Below, one piece after another: positions 1 through 6,708 of a stretch of 12,070 nt of DNA; the first letter of the stretch is position 1, and every line of letters begins with the position of its first letter. A model generated the notes under the pieces. That model was not told the DNA's origin, searched no databases, and saw only the letters and a program-made list of their open reading frames with translations. The DNA is from Bacillota bacterium (GTDB lineage: Bacteria; Bacillota; Clostridia; Lachnospirales; Anaerotignaceae): positions 1 through 12,070 of the forward strand of contig JAEZPX010000045.1 of assembly GCA_023413275.1 (NCBI GenBank), given 5' to 3'. The position numbers and the translations under genes are program-made.

Positions 1-678
1 GAAATATATATTGTAGAGGGCGATTCCGCCTTAGGTGCCTGTAAATTGGGCAGAGATGCAGAATTTCAGGCAATCATCCCTATCCGTGGAAAAATCTTAA
101 ACTGCCTGAAAGCAGATTACAACAAAATTTTCGCCAACGATATTATAACGGATTTATTAAAGGTTTTAGGCTGCGGTGTGGAAATCAAGACCAAGCATAC
201 CTCCGACTTAAATTCCTTTGATTTAAGCCAACTGCGTTGGAACAAAATCATCCTTTGTACCGATGCGGATGTGGACGGTTTTCAGATTCGTACCCTGCTT
301 TTGACCATGCTTTACCGTTTGGTGCCAACTCTAATACATGAAAAGAAGGTTTACATTGCCGAATCTCCCCTTTACGAGATTACAAACGGAAAACAAACCT
401 ATTTTGCTTATTCGGACAATGAAAAAGCAGAGATTCTCGGCAAACTTAAGGGTAAAACAAAAATAAGTCGTTCAAAGGGGCTTGGTGAAAATCAACCGGA
501 AATGATGTGGGAAACCACCATGAACCCCCAAACTAGACGATTGGTATTGGTTACTCCCGATGATGCAAAGCGCACCCAAGAAATGTTCGAGCTTTTACTT
601 GGGGAAAATTTAAGCGGCAGAAAAGAATTTATTGCCGAAGAAGGCTACAAATATCTGGAATTGACAGACATTAGTTAA
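1..678 (+). CDS. parE: Type IIA topoisomerase B subunit (ParE/GyrB-like), 3' part
   Basis: The ATPase subunit of a type IIA topoisomerase, truncated at its 5' end by the window edge; 225 codons remain, starting inside the TOPRIM domain. Visible: EGDSA (residues 6-10 of the fragment), the metal-binding TDADVDG (87-93; D88, D90, D92), the KGLGE motif (159-163) and the WETTMNP segment typical of the GyrB/ParE C terminus. These residues bind the Mg ions used for DNA cleavage together with the tyrosine of the A subunit. Several normally invariant positions differ from common GyrB/ParE: EGDSALGACKLGRD instead of EGDSAGGSAKQGRD, DGFQIR instead of DGSHIR, and RSKGLGEN instead of RYKGLGEM. It is therefore a divergent paralogue rather than the housekeeping gyrase. 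The A subunit gene starts 17 nt after its stop, so the two are almost certainly cotranscribed. The parE name is functional inference; gyrase-type activity cannot be excluded from sequence alone. Confidence 0.93.
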   Translation, partial: EIYIVEGDSALGACKLGRDAEFQAIIPIRGKILNCLKADYNKIFANDIITDLLKVLGCGVEIKTKHTSDLNSFDLSQLRWNKIILCTDADVDGFQIRTLLLTMLYRLVPTLIHEKKVYIAESPLYEITNGKQTYFAYSDNEKAEILGKLKGKTKISRSKGLGENQPEMMWETTMNPQTRRLVLVTPDDAKRTQEMFELLLGENLSGRKEFIAEEGYKYLELTDIS

Positions 679-695
679 GAAAGCGGTGTACCAAA

Positions 696-2927
696 ATGGC
701 AAAAAAGAAAACGACAAACACTGAAGCGAGCGAAATTTTTATACAAGAACAACCCATTACCCAAACTTTGGAATTAAACTATATGCCTTACGCCATGAGT
801 GTCATTGTTTCCCGTGCAATTCCTGAAATTGATGGATTTAAGCCCTCACACCGGAAGCTTTTATATACCATGTATCTCATGAATTTATTGAAGGGGGATA
901 GAACCAAGTCCTCCAATGTAGTGGGTCAGACCATGAAATTAAACCCCCATGGAGACGGAGCAATTTACGAAACCCTGGTACGTTTAACGGAAGGTAACGG
1001 TGCCCTTTTGGTTCCTTTTGTAGATTCCAAAGGCAATTTTGGCAAGCAATATTCTAAGGATATGGCATACGCTGCCCCCCGTTATACCGAGGTTAAGCTC
1101 GGTGCAATTTGCACCGAGGTTTTTGGAGATATTGATAAAAACACCGTAGACTTTGTGGATAATTACGATGGTACCATCAAAGAGCCAACTCTTTTACCCA
1201 CAACCTTTCCTAATATCTTGTCTAACCCAAACCTAGGGATTGCCGTGGGTATGGCAAGCTCCATCTGTAGTTTTAATCTAACTGAGTTGTGTGAAGCTAC
1301 AATACAATACATCAAGGATGATTCCATTAACCTTTGCGACCATCTTCCCGCTCCAGATTTCTCAACAGGGGGAGAACTCATTTATAACCGCAAAGATTTG
1401 GAACAAATTTACAAAACGGGTCGTGGCAGCTTTAAGCTAAGGGCAAAATACCGTTTTGACAAGTTAAATAGCTGTATCGAAGTTTATGAAATCCCTTATA
1501 CCACTAACATCGAAAGTATTATAGACAAAATTCTTGGGTTAGTGAAAAGCGGAAAAATAAGAGATATTACTGATATTCGGGATGAAACAGACTTGAATGG
1601 TCTAAAAATCACTTTAGACATCAAACGAAATACCAATCCCGAGCTTTTGATGCATAAACTCTTTACATTGACCCCCCTTTCGGACAGCTTTAGCTGCAAT
1701 TTTAACATTCTCATTCAAGGCAGACCAATGACCTTAGGCGTGGGAGATATTCTAAAATATTGGGTGGACTTTCGTGTAGATTCCATTCGCCGTCAGCTTG
1801 CCTTTGATATTAATAAAAAAGAGGAAAAATACCATTTATTAATGGGTCTTTCCAAAATCCTCATGGATATTGACAAAGCAATTGCCATTATCCGTAATAC
1901 AGAACAAGAAAGCATGGTTGTTCCCAATTTAATGAGTGGGTTTGAAATTGACCAGATTCAAGGGGAATATATTGCTGAAATCAAACTAAGAAATATCAAT
2001 AAAGAATATATATTAAAGCGTATTGAAGAATTGAAAACCTTAGCAGATGAAATTCAGGATCTAAAAGATACCTTAAAAAGCGATGGAAAAATTAAAGCTA
2101 TCATATGCAAACAGCTTAAAAACGTACAAAAAAAGTTTGGAAAGCCCAGAAAGACAGAAATAGTACAGGAAGACGCTGTTGTAACCATTACTAAGGACGA
2201 CTTAATCGAAGATTACGGCATTCGTTTATTCCTAACGGAAGAGAATTATTTCAAAAAAATCCCCCTTGCTTCTTTACGCTCTGCGGGAGAGCAAAAGCTA
2301 AAGGATGAGGATAAAATTCTTTATGAATTGGAAACCACCAACCGTAGCGAAATCCTATTTTTCTCCGACCGAAATAATGTTTATAAAATGAAAGCCAGCG
2401 ATATTTCCGACACAAAAGCCAGTGTTTTAGGAGATTATTTGCCAAATCTTTTGGGCATGGAAGCAGAGGAACGTATCATTTATATGACTGTAACGATGGA
2501 TTATTCGGGCTTCGTAGTGTTCTTCTTTGAAAATGGAAAGGCCGCAAAAGTACAGCTCTCCGCTTATGCCACAAAAATGAACCGTCGCAAGCTGGTGAAT
2601 GCCTATTCTTCCCGTGCAAAACTGGTTTATATGGAAAAACTGGAGGAAGATACAGATTTTGTTTTGATGCGAAATCGTGATAAGGCTACCCTGTTAAACA
2701 CAGATATGATTCCCATCAATGCCTCAAAAAGTGCCTCTGGGATTCAGGTTTATACCTTAAAGAAAAACAGCGTAATTACTGGGGTAATCAAACCGGAAGC
2801 CTTTCTTTCCGAAGATATCGAATATTACCGCACGAAAAAAATACCCTCCACAGGGCATTTCATTCAAGAAAAAGATAAGGCGGCAAACGGGTTGCAGGAG
2901 CAACTGAGCTTAGATGAAGAAAATTAA
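696..2927 (+). CDS. parC: Type IIA topoisomerase A subunit (ParC/GyrA-like), divergent
   Basis: The 743-aa DNA breakage-reunion subunit, partner of the upstream ParE-like protein. The catalytic tyrosine is Y130 in AAPRYTE, preceded by R129; the winged-helix segment holds NPHGD (83-87) and the tower region holds FVDNYDGT and GIAVGMAS. The ATG at 696 follows the previous stop by 17 nt; the ribosome binding site is weak, suggesting translational coupling. The C-terminal third (from about residue 510) has beta-pinwheel-like blades such as SEILFFSDRNNVYKMK, but no GyrA box (QRRGGKG-like) is visible, which favours a topoisomerase IV-like decatenase over a supercoiling gyrase. Odd residues: the HPHGD of most homologues is NPHGD; the quinolone-contact serine (E. 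coli GyrA S83) is G88, while the acidic partner is kept as E92; one residue of the usual PDVRDG segment is missing (PEIDG). The family assignment is certain; the ParC versus GyrA label is less so. Confidence 0.93.
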   Translation: MAKKKTTNTEASEIFIQEQPITQTLELNYMPYAMSVIVSRAIPEIDGFKPSHRKLLYTMYLMNLLKGDRTKSSNVVGQTMKLNPHGDGAIYETLVRLTEGNGALLVPFVDSKGNFGKQYSKDMAYAAPRYTEVKLGAICTEVFGDIDKNTVDFVDNYDGTIKEPTLLPTTFPNILSNPNLGIAVGMASSICSFNLTELCEATIQYIKDDSINLCDHLPAPDFSTGGELIYNRKDLEQIYKTGRGSFKLRAKYRFDKLNSCIEVYEIPYTTNIESIIDKILGLVKSGKIRDITDIRDETDLNGLKITLDIKRNTNPELLMHKLFTLTPLSDSFSCNFNILIQGRPMTLGVGDILKYWVDFRVDSIRRQLAFDINKKEEKYHLLMGLSKILMDIDKAIAIIRNTEQESMVVPNLMSGFEIDQIQGEYIAEIKLRNINKEYILKRIEELKTLADEIQDLKDTLKSDGKIKAIICKQLKNVQKKFGKPRKTEIVQEDAVVTITKDDLIEDYGIRLFLTEENYFKKIPLASLRSAGEQKLKDEDKILYELETTNRSEILFFSDRNNVYKMKASDISDTKASVLGDYLPNLLGMEAEERIIYMTVTMDYSGFVVFFFENGKAAKVQLSAYATKMNRRKLVNAYSSRAKLVYMEKLEEDTDFVLMRNRDKATLLNTDMIPINASKSASGIQVYTLKKNSVITGVIKPEAFLSEDIEYYRTKKIPSTGHFIQEKDKAANGLQEQLSLDEEN

Positions 2928-3006
2928 TTATTAGCATAAATAAAATATAAATCACCCTTTTTCTGGGTAGGCAAAGCTCATTATTGAATTTTTTCAATGG
3001 TAGACT

Positions 3007-3045
3007 AAAGCGGTAATTTCCATATCAGGAAACTACCGCTTTTTT
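3007..3045 (+). terminator. Rho-independent terminator of the parE-parC operon
   Basis: 15-bp arms 3007-3021 (AAAGCGGTAATTTCC) and 3028-3042 (GGAAACTACCGCTTT) with one mismatch and a 6-nt loop, running into a T tract. The opposite strand lacks a good T run after the stem, so it serves mainly the + strand operon, although the - strand gene ending at 3069 may also stop here. A weaker inverted repeat, ATTGAA-TTTT-TTCAAT, lies just before it at 2983-2998. Confidence 0.85.
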
Positions 3046-3068
3046 ATTACTCTACTTCTTAATTTTTT

Positions 3069-4550
3069 TTAATCAAGCTCTTCTTTATCCTTGGTAACAG
3101 CAAAATTCATTTTGTAATAGGCTCTCTGTCCATCCTCTAAGGGGATAATGTAATCATTACCTTTGTAACCTATTTTCTCCACATTGCAGAAATATCTGGT
3201 GTTCCCGTAAGTAAAATTATAATTATCCATATATTTCATTTTTGATAAAACAACATTTGGGGTATTAGGAAAAAACAATTTAACTTCCTGATCGGTACAT
3301 CCAAAAGCCATAGCTATCAAATATTGCTGTGTTTTTTCCTTATCTGTCCAATGCTCTTTGTTTTCCAAGCTATAAACAAAAGATACTTCTTTTAAATATG
3401 CATTTTCAATTCTATAGTTATAATTTGGCATCTCCTCTGTTGGATCATATATAAAAACTGTTCCTAGTTCACTAATAAGTAAAATGTTCTCTTTGTCAAA
3501 AGGCACTTCTCCATCAGAATACTTATCTACCAATTGACCATTCTGATCCATATAAAACCTATCATTCACATCATAATATTTGCAGTAGTAGTTATAGTTT
3601 TCAGCAAACTGCTCCAATGTAATATCCCCACGGTTAGGAGGTAATTGCTGTACCTGCAGCATTACATATGATATAAATACTATAATAACATTTAAAAGAA
3701 TGAAAGCCACCACTCGATACCATTTCGTATCCTTTATGGTATAGGATATGCCTTCATCCCAAGGCTGAACCTCCTTTCCTTTACATAATTTATAACTTTT
3801 GTATAAGCGCACTAAGTTATAAATTGGAATCTCATAGCCTTGGCCCTTGCCAATCATTCCCCATGTACGGCGCAACCCGTCTTTATAGGATAACAGACTT
3901 CCATCGGCTTTCTCCACCCTTAAACCAAATACCCACTTACCAAAGGTTGTGCCAAAACGGTTTAAAAGCAAAGGCTCAATCAATAGCATAATAACCACTG
4001 TAACTAACGTTCCTACAATTCGTACCAGCCATCCTTCGTTGGATAAATTCACATGGAAAACAAAACCCAGAATTGCATCCAAAATTAATTGATAGATATA
4101 TATATCCAACCCTCTGGCAAAATACCTACGCCATGGCCGAAAAACCTGATTTCGATAATTTAGGCCATATATGAGGATTTTTTCAGGTTCATGCTCGTAG
4201 GCTTTTAATCTTTCCAGATATTTTAGGGCATCAAAACTTCTTAAATCCCCCTCTTCCTCCAGAATATCTTTGCATATCTCCTTAGCCAAGCAGCCATCCT
4301 TCAGCCGCCACATCTGTCTTTCTAATAACAACTTTAATGTGATTTCCTTACTTCGCAATTTCACAAAGTCATTTTCCGAAACTCCCACAATATCTAACAA
4401 TACCAATCTTTGGAGCATTTCTCCGTCTGCCTCACTATATACCAGAGACCCATCTTCCAGCCTTCTTGGCGTAATCAAGTTGTTGCTCCGAAAACGCTCT
4501 ATGGAACTTAATTCCACACCATATACTCGACTAATTTCTTCCTTCGTCAT
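3069..4550 (-). CDS. MerR-type HTH / RDD membrane fusion protein
   Basis: A 493-aa protein of unknown function. Residues 1 to about 70 resemble a MerR helix-turn-helix: a start like TKEEISRVYGV, then a recognition-like segment and a wing (RRLEDGSLVYSEAD). A charged linker (about 75-130) follows. Residues about 138-270 look like an RDD domain (RPWRRYFARGLDIYIYQL, then FGTTFGKWVFGLRV), with membrane segments at about 152-167 and 175-195. A third membrane segment lies at about 279-299, and the last 190 residues are polar and tyrosine-rich. Three membrane spans put the HTH inside and the C-terminal domain outside. The ATG at 4550 has a GGGGG ribosome binding site 7-8 nt upstream. It stands alone, convergent with the topoisomerase operon. 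A plausible reading is a one-component membrane-bound regulator or envelope sensor; DNA binding is inferred and the MerR-like fold could serve only protein contacts. No MerR metal or drug ligand motif was seen. Confidence 0.8.
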   Translation of the reverse strand: MTKEEISRVYGVELSSIERFRSNNLITPRRLEDGSLVYSEADGEMLQRLVLLDIVGVSENDFVKLRSKEITLKLLLERQMWRLKDGCLAKEICKDILEEEGDLRSFDALKYLERLKAYEHEPEKILIYGLNYRNQVFRPWRRYFARGLDIYIYQLILDAILGFVFHVNLSNEGWLVRIVGTLVTVVIMLLIEPLLLNRFGTTFGKWVFGLRVEKADGSLLSYKDGLRRTWGMIGKGQGYEIPIYNLVRLYKSYKLCKGKEVQPWDEGISYTIKDTKWYRVVAFILLNVIIVFISYVMLQVQQLPPNRGDITLEQFAENYNYYCKYYDVNDRFYMDQNGQLVDKYSDGEVPFDKENILLISELGTVFIYDPTEEMPNYNYRIENAYLKEVSFVYSLENKEHWTDKEKTQQYLIAMAFGCTDQEVKLFFPNTPNVVLSKMKYMDNYNFTYGNTRYFCNVEKIGYKGNDYIIPLEDGQRAYYKMNFAVTKDKEELD

Positions 4551-4725
4551 ACATTTCCCCCTTTTATCACGTTCTTCCCCTTAAATAGAACTTTCAAACA
4601 AATGCCCCCCAATAGCACCATTCCTAAAAAAATACCAACTGTATTATTTTACCTGTAATAGTCTACCAACTAAAAAGAAAGATCACAATGCTTTCTGAAA
4701 TATTTAAGACGATTGTAAGATAATG

Positions 4726-4755
4726 AAAAAACTCCTTAAAAATAAGGAGTTTTTT
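4726..4755. terminator. Strong bidirectional-type terminator
   Basis: Perfect 13-bp stem AAAAAACTCCTTA / TAAGGAGTTTTTT around an AAAA loop. Six A on one side and six T on the other make it functional in either direction. It is the nearest convincing terminator downstream of cdsB (stop at 5042, about 290 nt away) and would insulate the MerR-RDD gene from leftward read-through. Confidence 0.85.
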
Positions 4756-5041
4756 CGGGGGATTTTTATATTGCAACAACTAATTTCCATATGACCCCAT
4801 TGGCACGCCATTGTGCAAATTAGAGTCATGAAGAAACAAATTTAGGACTTGGCATTTTCTTAGAGACCTCATTTTTATTACATTTTTAAAAAAAAGATAC
4901 ACGATTCAAACAGTAAAAACCTAAGAAGTATTATTTCCCATTTTTTAAATTTCAAACGTATTCTATTAAAATAATTTATTAAATATCAATACCTCAGAAA
5001 ATGCCATATCAAAAATAATCTAATCCTATCCAAGCTATCCT
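4756..5041. other. AT-rich intergenic stretch, no gene seen
   Basis: No reading frame with a start codon and ribosome binding site was found on either strand. The only structure is a nested inverted repeat at 4780-4823: outer arms CTAATTT (4780-4786) and AAATTAG (4817-4823), inner arms GCAC (4803-4806) and GTGC (4813-4816). Its role is unknown. The rest is low-complexity A/T sequence that would form the long 3' tail of the cdsB transcript if it ends at the hairpin at 4726-4755. Confidence 0.5.
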
Positions 5042-6316
5042 TTATTTTGCCATCATAATTTCAATTACTTTCATATCAACATCTGCTAAGCCTTCATGGG
5101 AAAGTCTAGCCAAATTTTTTGCTGTATCTTCCACTTTCTCACTTATAAATCCATCAGTTGCCTGAATAATACTGTCATCCATAGCTAACATTGCAGAGTA
5201 AACCGACTCACCTGCGCAAACAGAAAGCTTTAAGGAGCACCCGCCCTTTGCACCATCACAGAACATACCGGCAACACCACCCATCATATTCTGTACTGCA
5301 CCGGAAATCTGATCTAAATTACCGCCCATCATATAAGTCATGCCTGCGGCACCACCTGACGCCGCCAAAGTAGCCCCACAAATAGGGGATAGACGCCCAA
5401 CATGATACTTCATATACATGATTACCAACATACCCAAAAACTCAGCTCTCAAAAGCGTGTCCTCGGGAATATTTCTATGCTTTGCAAAAATCGCCATGGG
5501 TAACATCGTCTCAATTCCTTGATTGCCACTTCCCAAAAACGTCATAACTGAACCGTTTCCGCCGCTCATACGAAAATCACTGGCTGCTGCGGTAAGTTGC
5601 TTAATCTCTGTCAGCATATCATTGGCAATTAGACCTTTTCCCACTAAGTTCTTCAATGCAGGCCCGACGCCTATGGCATACTTTTTCTGCATTCCTATCT
5701 CGGCTACTGCCAAATTCATGTCTATACCATCTTTGATAAAAGTTAAATCCGCAACATTAATGGTATTCGCCCATTCATAAAAATCAGCAAAGGAATATTT
5801 TGTTATATCAAAGCCATTGGTTGTGCTCTCTGATGCAGAAAGAGTCCGTTTATCTATAAGCACTTCGCCATTGATTTCTGAAAGAATTAAATTGTCATGG
5901 GACTTTTCGGTTATGGTATGTGCCCTTTCTTCATCATTGATTGCAAAACACTCAATATAAAACTCACTGCTGGGAAGAACCTTTACAGAAACAAATCCTT
6001 CTTTCACCAATTTTTTTGCCTTCTCAACTTGCTGAGGAAGGATTTCTGCAAAAATTTCCATGGTATTACCCGGTTTACTCAGAACAAAACCCAAGGTACA
6101 GGAAAGCTCAATCCCATTGGTTCCCGCATTGGGAATTTGCACGCTATATGCATTTTTAAAAATATTAGAACTAATAATCATATCTAAGTGGGTTGCAGTT
6201 TTTTTCAACATCTCACAAGTTCTGGAAACTGCCAATCCGATTGCAACTGGTTCTGTACACCCCATACTTGGCTTCATCTCAGCCTTTATTTTATCCAATA
6301 CTAGATTCATATCCAT
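5042..6316 (-). CDS. cdsB: L-cysteine desulfidase (CdsB/CyuA, UPF0597 family)
   Basis: A 424-aa cytoplasmic enzyme of the serine dehydratase-alpha-like/UPF0597 family. Characterised members split L-cysteine into pyruvate, ammonia and sulfide with an oxygen-sensitive [4Fe-4S] cluster and no PLP. Seen: the family hallmark SMGCTEPVA with C20, then C313 (SPICGAT), C353 and C360 (FCDGAKGGC). Their spacings of 40 and 7 residues match what I recall of the cluster cysteines of the Methanocaldococcus jannaschii enzyme, with C20 in the place of its catalytic cysteine. Glycine-rich segments (FRMSGGNGS, LAASGGAAG) are also typical. I chose the ATG at 6316 because a GGAGG lies 8 nt upstream and the sigma-54 promoter sits between it and the in-frame ATG at 6469; the longer form would also add an atypical N terminus. 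The activator gene lies directly upstream on the same strand, which supports cysteine as the substrate. Serine or a related amino acid is a less likely alternative. Confidence 0.9.
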   Translation of the reverse strand: MDMNLVLDKIKAEMKPSMGCTEPVAIGLAVSRTCEMLKKTATHLDMIISSNIFKNAYSVQIPNAGTNGIELSCTLGFVLSKPGNTMEIFAEILPQQVEKAKKLVKEGFVSVKVLPSSEFYIECFAINDEERAHTITEKSHDNLILSEINGEVLIDKRTLSASESTTNGFDITKYSFADFYEWANTINVADLTFIKDGIDMNLAVAEIGMQKKYAIGVGPALKNLVGKGLIANDMLTEIKQLTAAASDFRMSGGNGSVMTFLGSGNQGIETMLPMAIFAKHRNIPEDTLLRAEFLGMLVIMYMKYHVGRLSPICGATLAASGGAAGMTYMMGGNLDQISGAVQNMMGGVAGMFCDGAKGGCSLKLSVCAGESVYSAMLAMDDSIIQATDGFISEKVEDTAKNLARLSHEGLADVDMKVIEIMMAK

Positions 6317-6324
6317 CGTTATTT

Positions 6325-6329
6325 CCTCC
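6325..6329 (-). promoter_or_regulatory. Ribosome binding site that fixes the cdsB start
   Basis: GGAGG read on the - strand, within AAGGAGGAAATAACG, 8 nt before the ATG at 6316. No comparable site precedes the in-frame ATG codons further upstream. Confidence 0.85.
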
Positions 6330-6370
6330 TTGAACATTACAATTGTCTCTTCTTTACACCAATATATAGA

Positions 6371-6385
6371 GCAAAATAAATGCCA
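6371..6385 (-). promoter_or_regulatory. Sigma-54 (-24/-12) promoter of cdsB
   Basis: On the - strand the sequence reads TGGCAT-TTATT-TTGC followed by T. Against the consensus TGGCAC-N5-TTGCW it differs at one base only, and the GG-to-GC spacing is exactly right. Transcription should start near 6359-6360, giving a leader of about 43 nt before the cdsB ATG. In Clostridioides difficile, cdsB is reported to be driven by SigL (sigma-54) and CdsR in response to cysteine, and a CdsR-like gene is adjacent here. Confidence 0.85.
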
Positions 6386-6423
6386 AAGGAAAATCCCTAA
6401 TTTGCCTCTGCTGACCGGTACAA

Positions 6424-6445
6424 TTTTTCTCAACATTGAGAAAAA
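6424..6445. promoter_or_regulatory. Proximal enhancer palindrome, candidate CdsR site
   Basis: Perfect inverted repeat with 10-bp arms, TTTTTCTCAA and TTGAGAAAAA, separated by CA. Its centre is about 75 bp upstream of the predicted cdsB transcription start, a normal distance for an enhancer-binding protein. The core TCTCA-N4-TGAGA is the same as in the two copies at 6673-6708. Confidence 0.6.
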
Positions 6446-6594
6446 CATGAAAATCAAATACTTATTCATTTAATGCAGCAACTAAAAAGGTAAGAAAGAT
6501 TTCTTTCCAAGAATTAAATATTTTTTACTTACTTCATTATTTAAATGTTTTAGCGGCTTTCAATGGAAATCATTTTATTTTTTCGTTTCTTACA

Positions 6595-6650
6595 TAAAGA
6601 AAGCCCTCGCAATTTTCACAAGATTGTGCTTTGCAAAAGGGCTCTTTATT
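6595..6650 (-). terminator. Probable cdsR terminator
   Basis: Long imperfect hairpin: outer arms AGCCCT (6602-6607) and AGGGCT (6638-6643), extended by AAAG/CTTT with a 2-nt bulge, then GCAA/TTGC and an inner CACAA-GA-TTGTG. On the - strand the stem is followed by a T-rich tail (TTTCTTTATG). It lies about 65 nt downstream of the cdsR stop and separates cdsR transcription from the cdsB promoter. Some activity on the + strand is possible. Confidence 0.6.
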
Positions 6651-6672
6651 ACATATTTCTTTATATTTTTTC

Positions 6673-6708
6673 TTTCTCATAAATGAGATGATTTCTCATA
6701 AATGAGAT
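6673..6708. repeat. Tandem palindromic repeat, candidate distal CdsR sites
   Basis: Two exact 17-bp copies of TTTCTCATAAATGAGAT (6673-6689 and 6692-6708), 19 bp apart start to start. Each contains the palindrome TCTCAT-AA-ATGAGA (6675-6688 and 6694-6707). The second copy overlaps the stop codon of cdsR. They lie about 320-340 bp upstream of the predicted cdsB start site and share the core TCTCA-N4-TGAGA with the proximal palindrome. Binding by CdsR is inferred. Confidence 0.65.

Noticed and set aside
4800..4816. Second sigma-54-like promoter, TGGCAC followed by TGC on the + strand
   Set aside because: The GG-to-GC spacing is one base too long, which sigma-54 promoters do not tolerate, and no + strand gene follows.
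5191..6187. Several + strand open frames across the cdsB region
   Set aside because: They are antisense to a well-supported enzyme gene, have no ribosome binding sites and resemble no protein family.
6317..6469. Extended N terminus of cdsB from the ATG at 6469
   Set aside because: It would place the start upstream of the sigma-54 promoter and proximal palindrome, lacks a ribosome binding site and adds a sequence unlike the family; the ATG at 6316 has GGAGG at good spacing.
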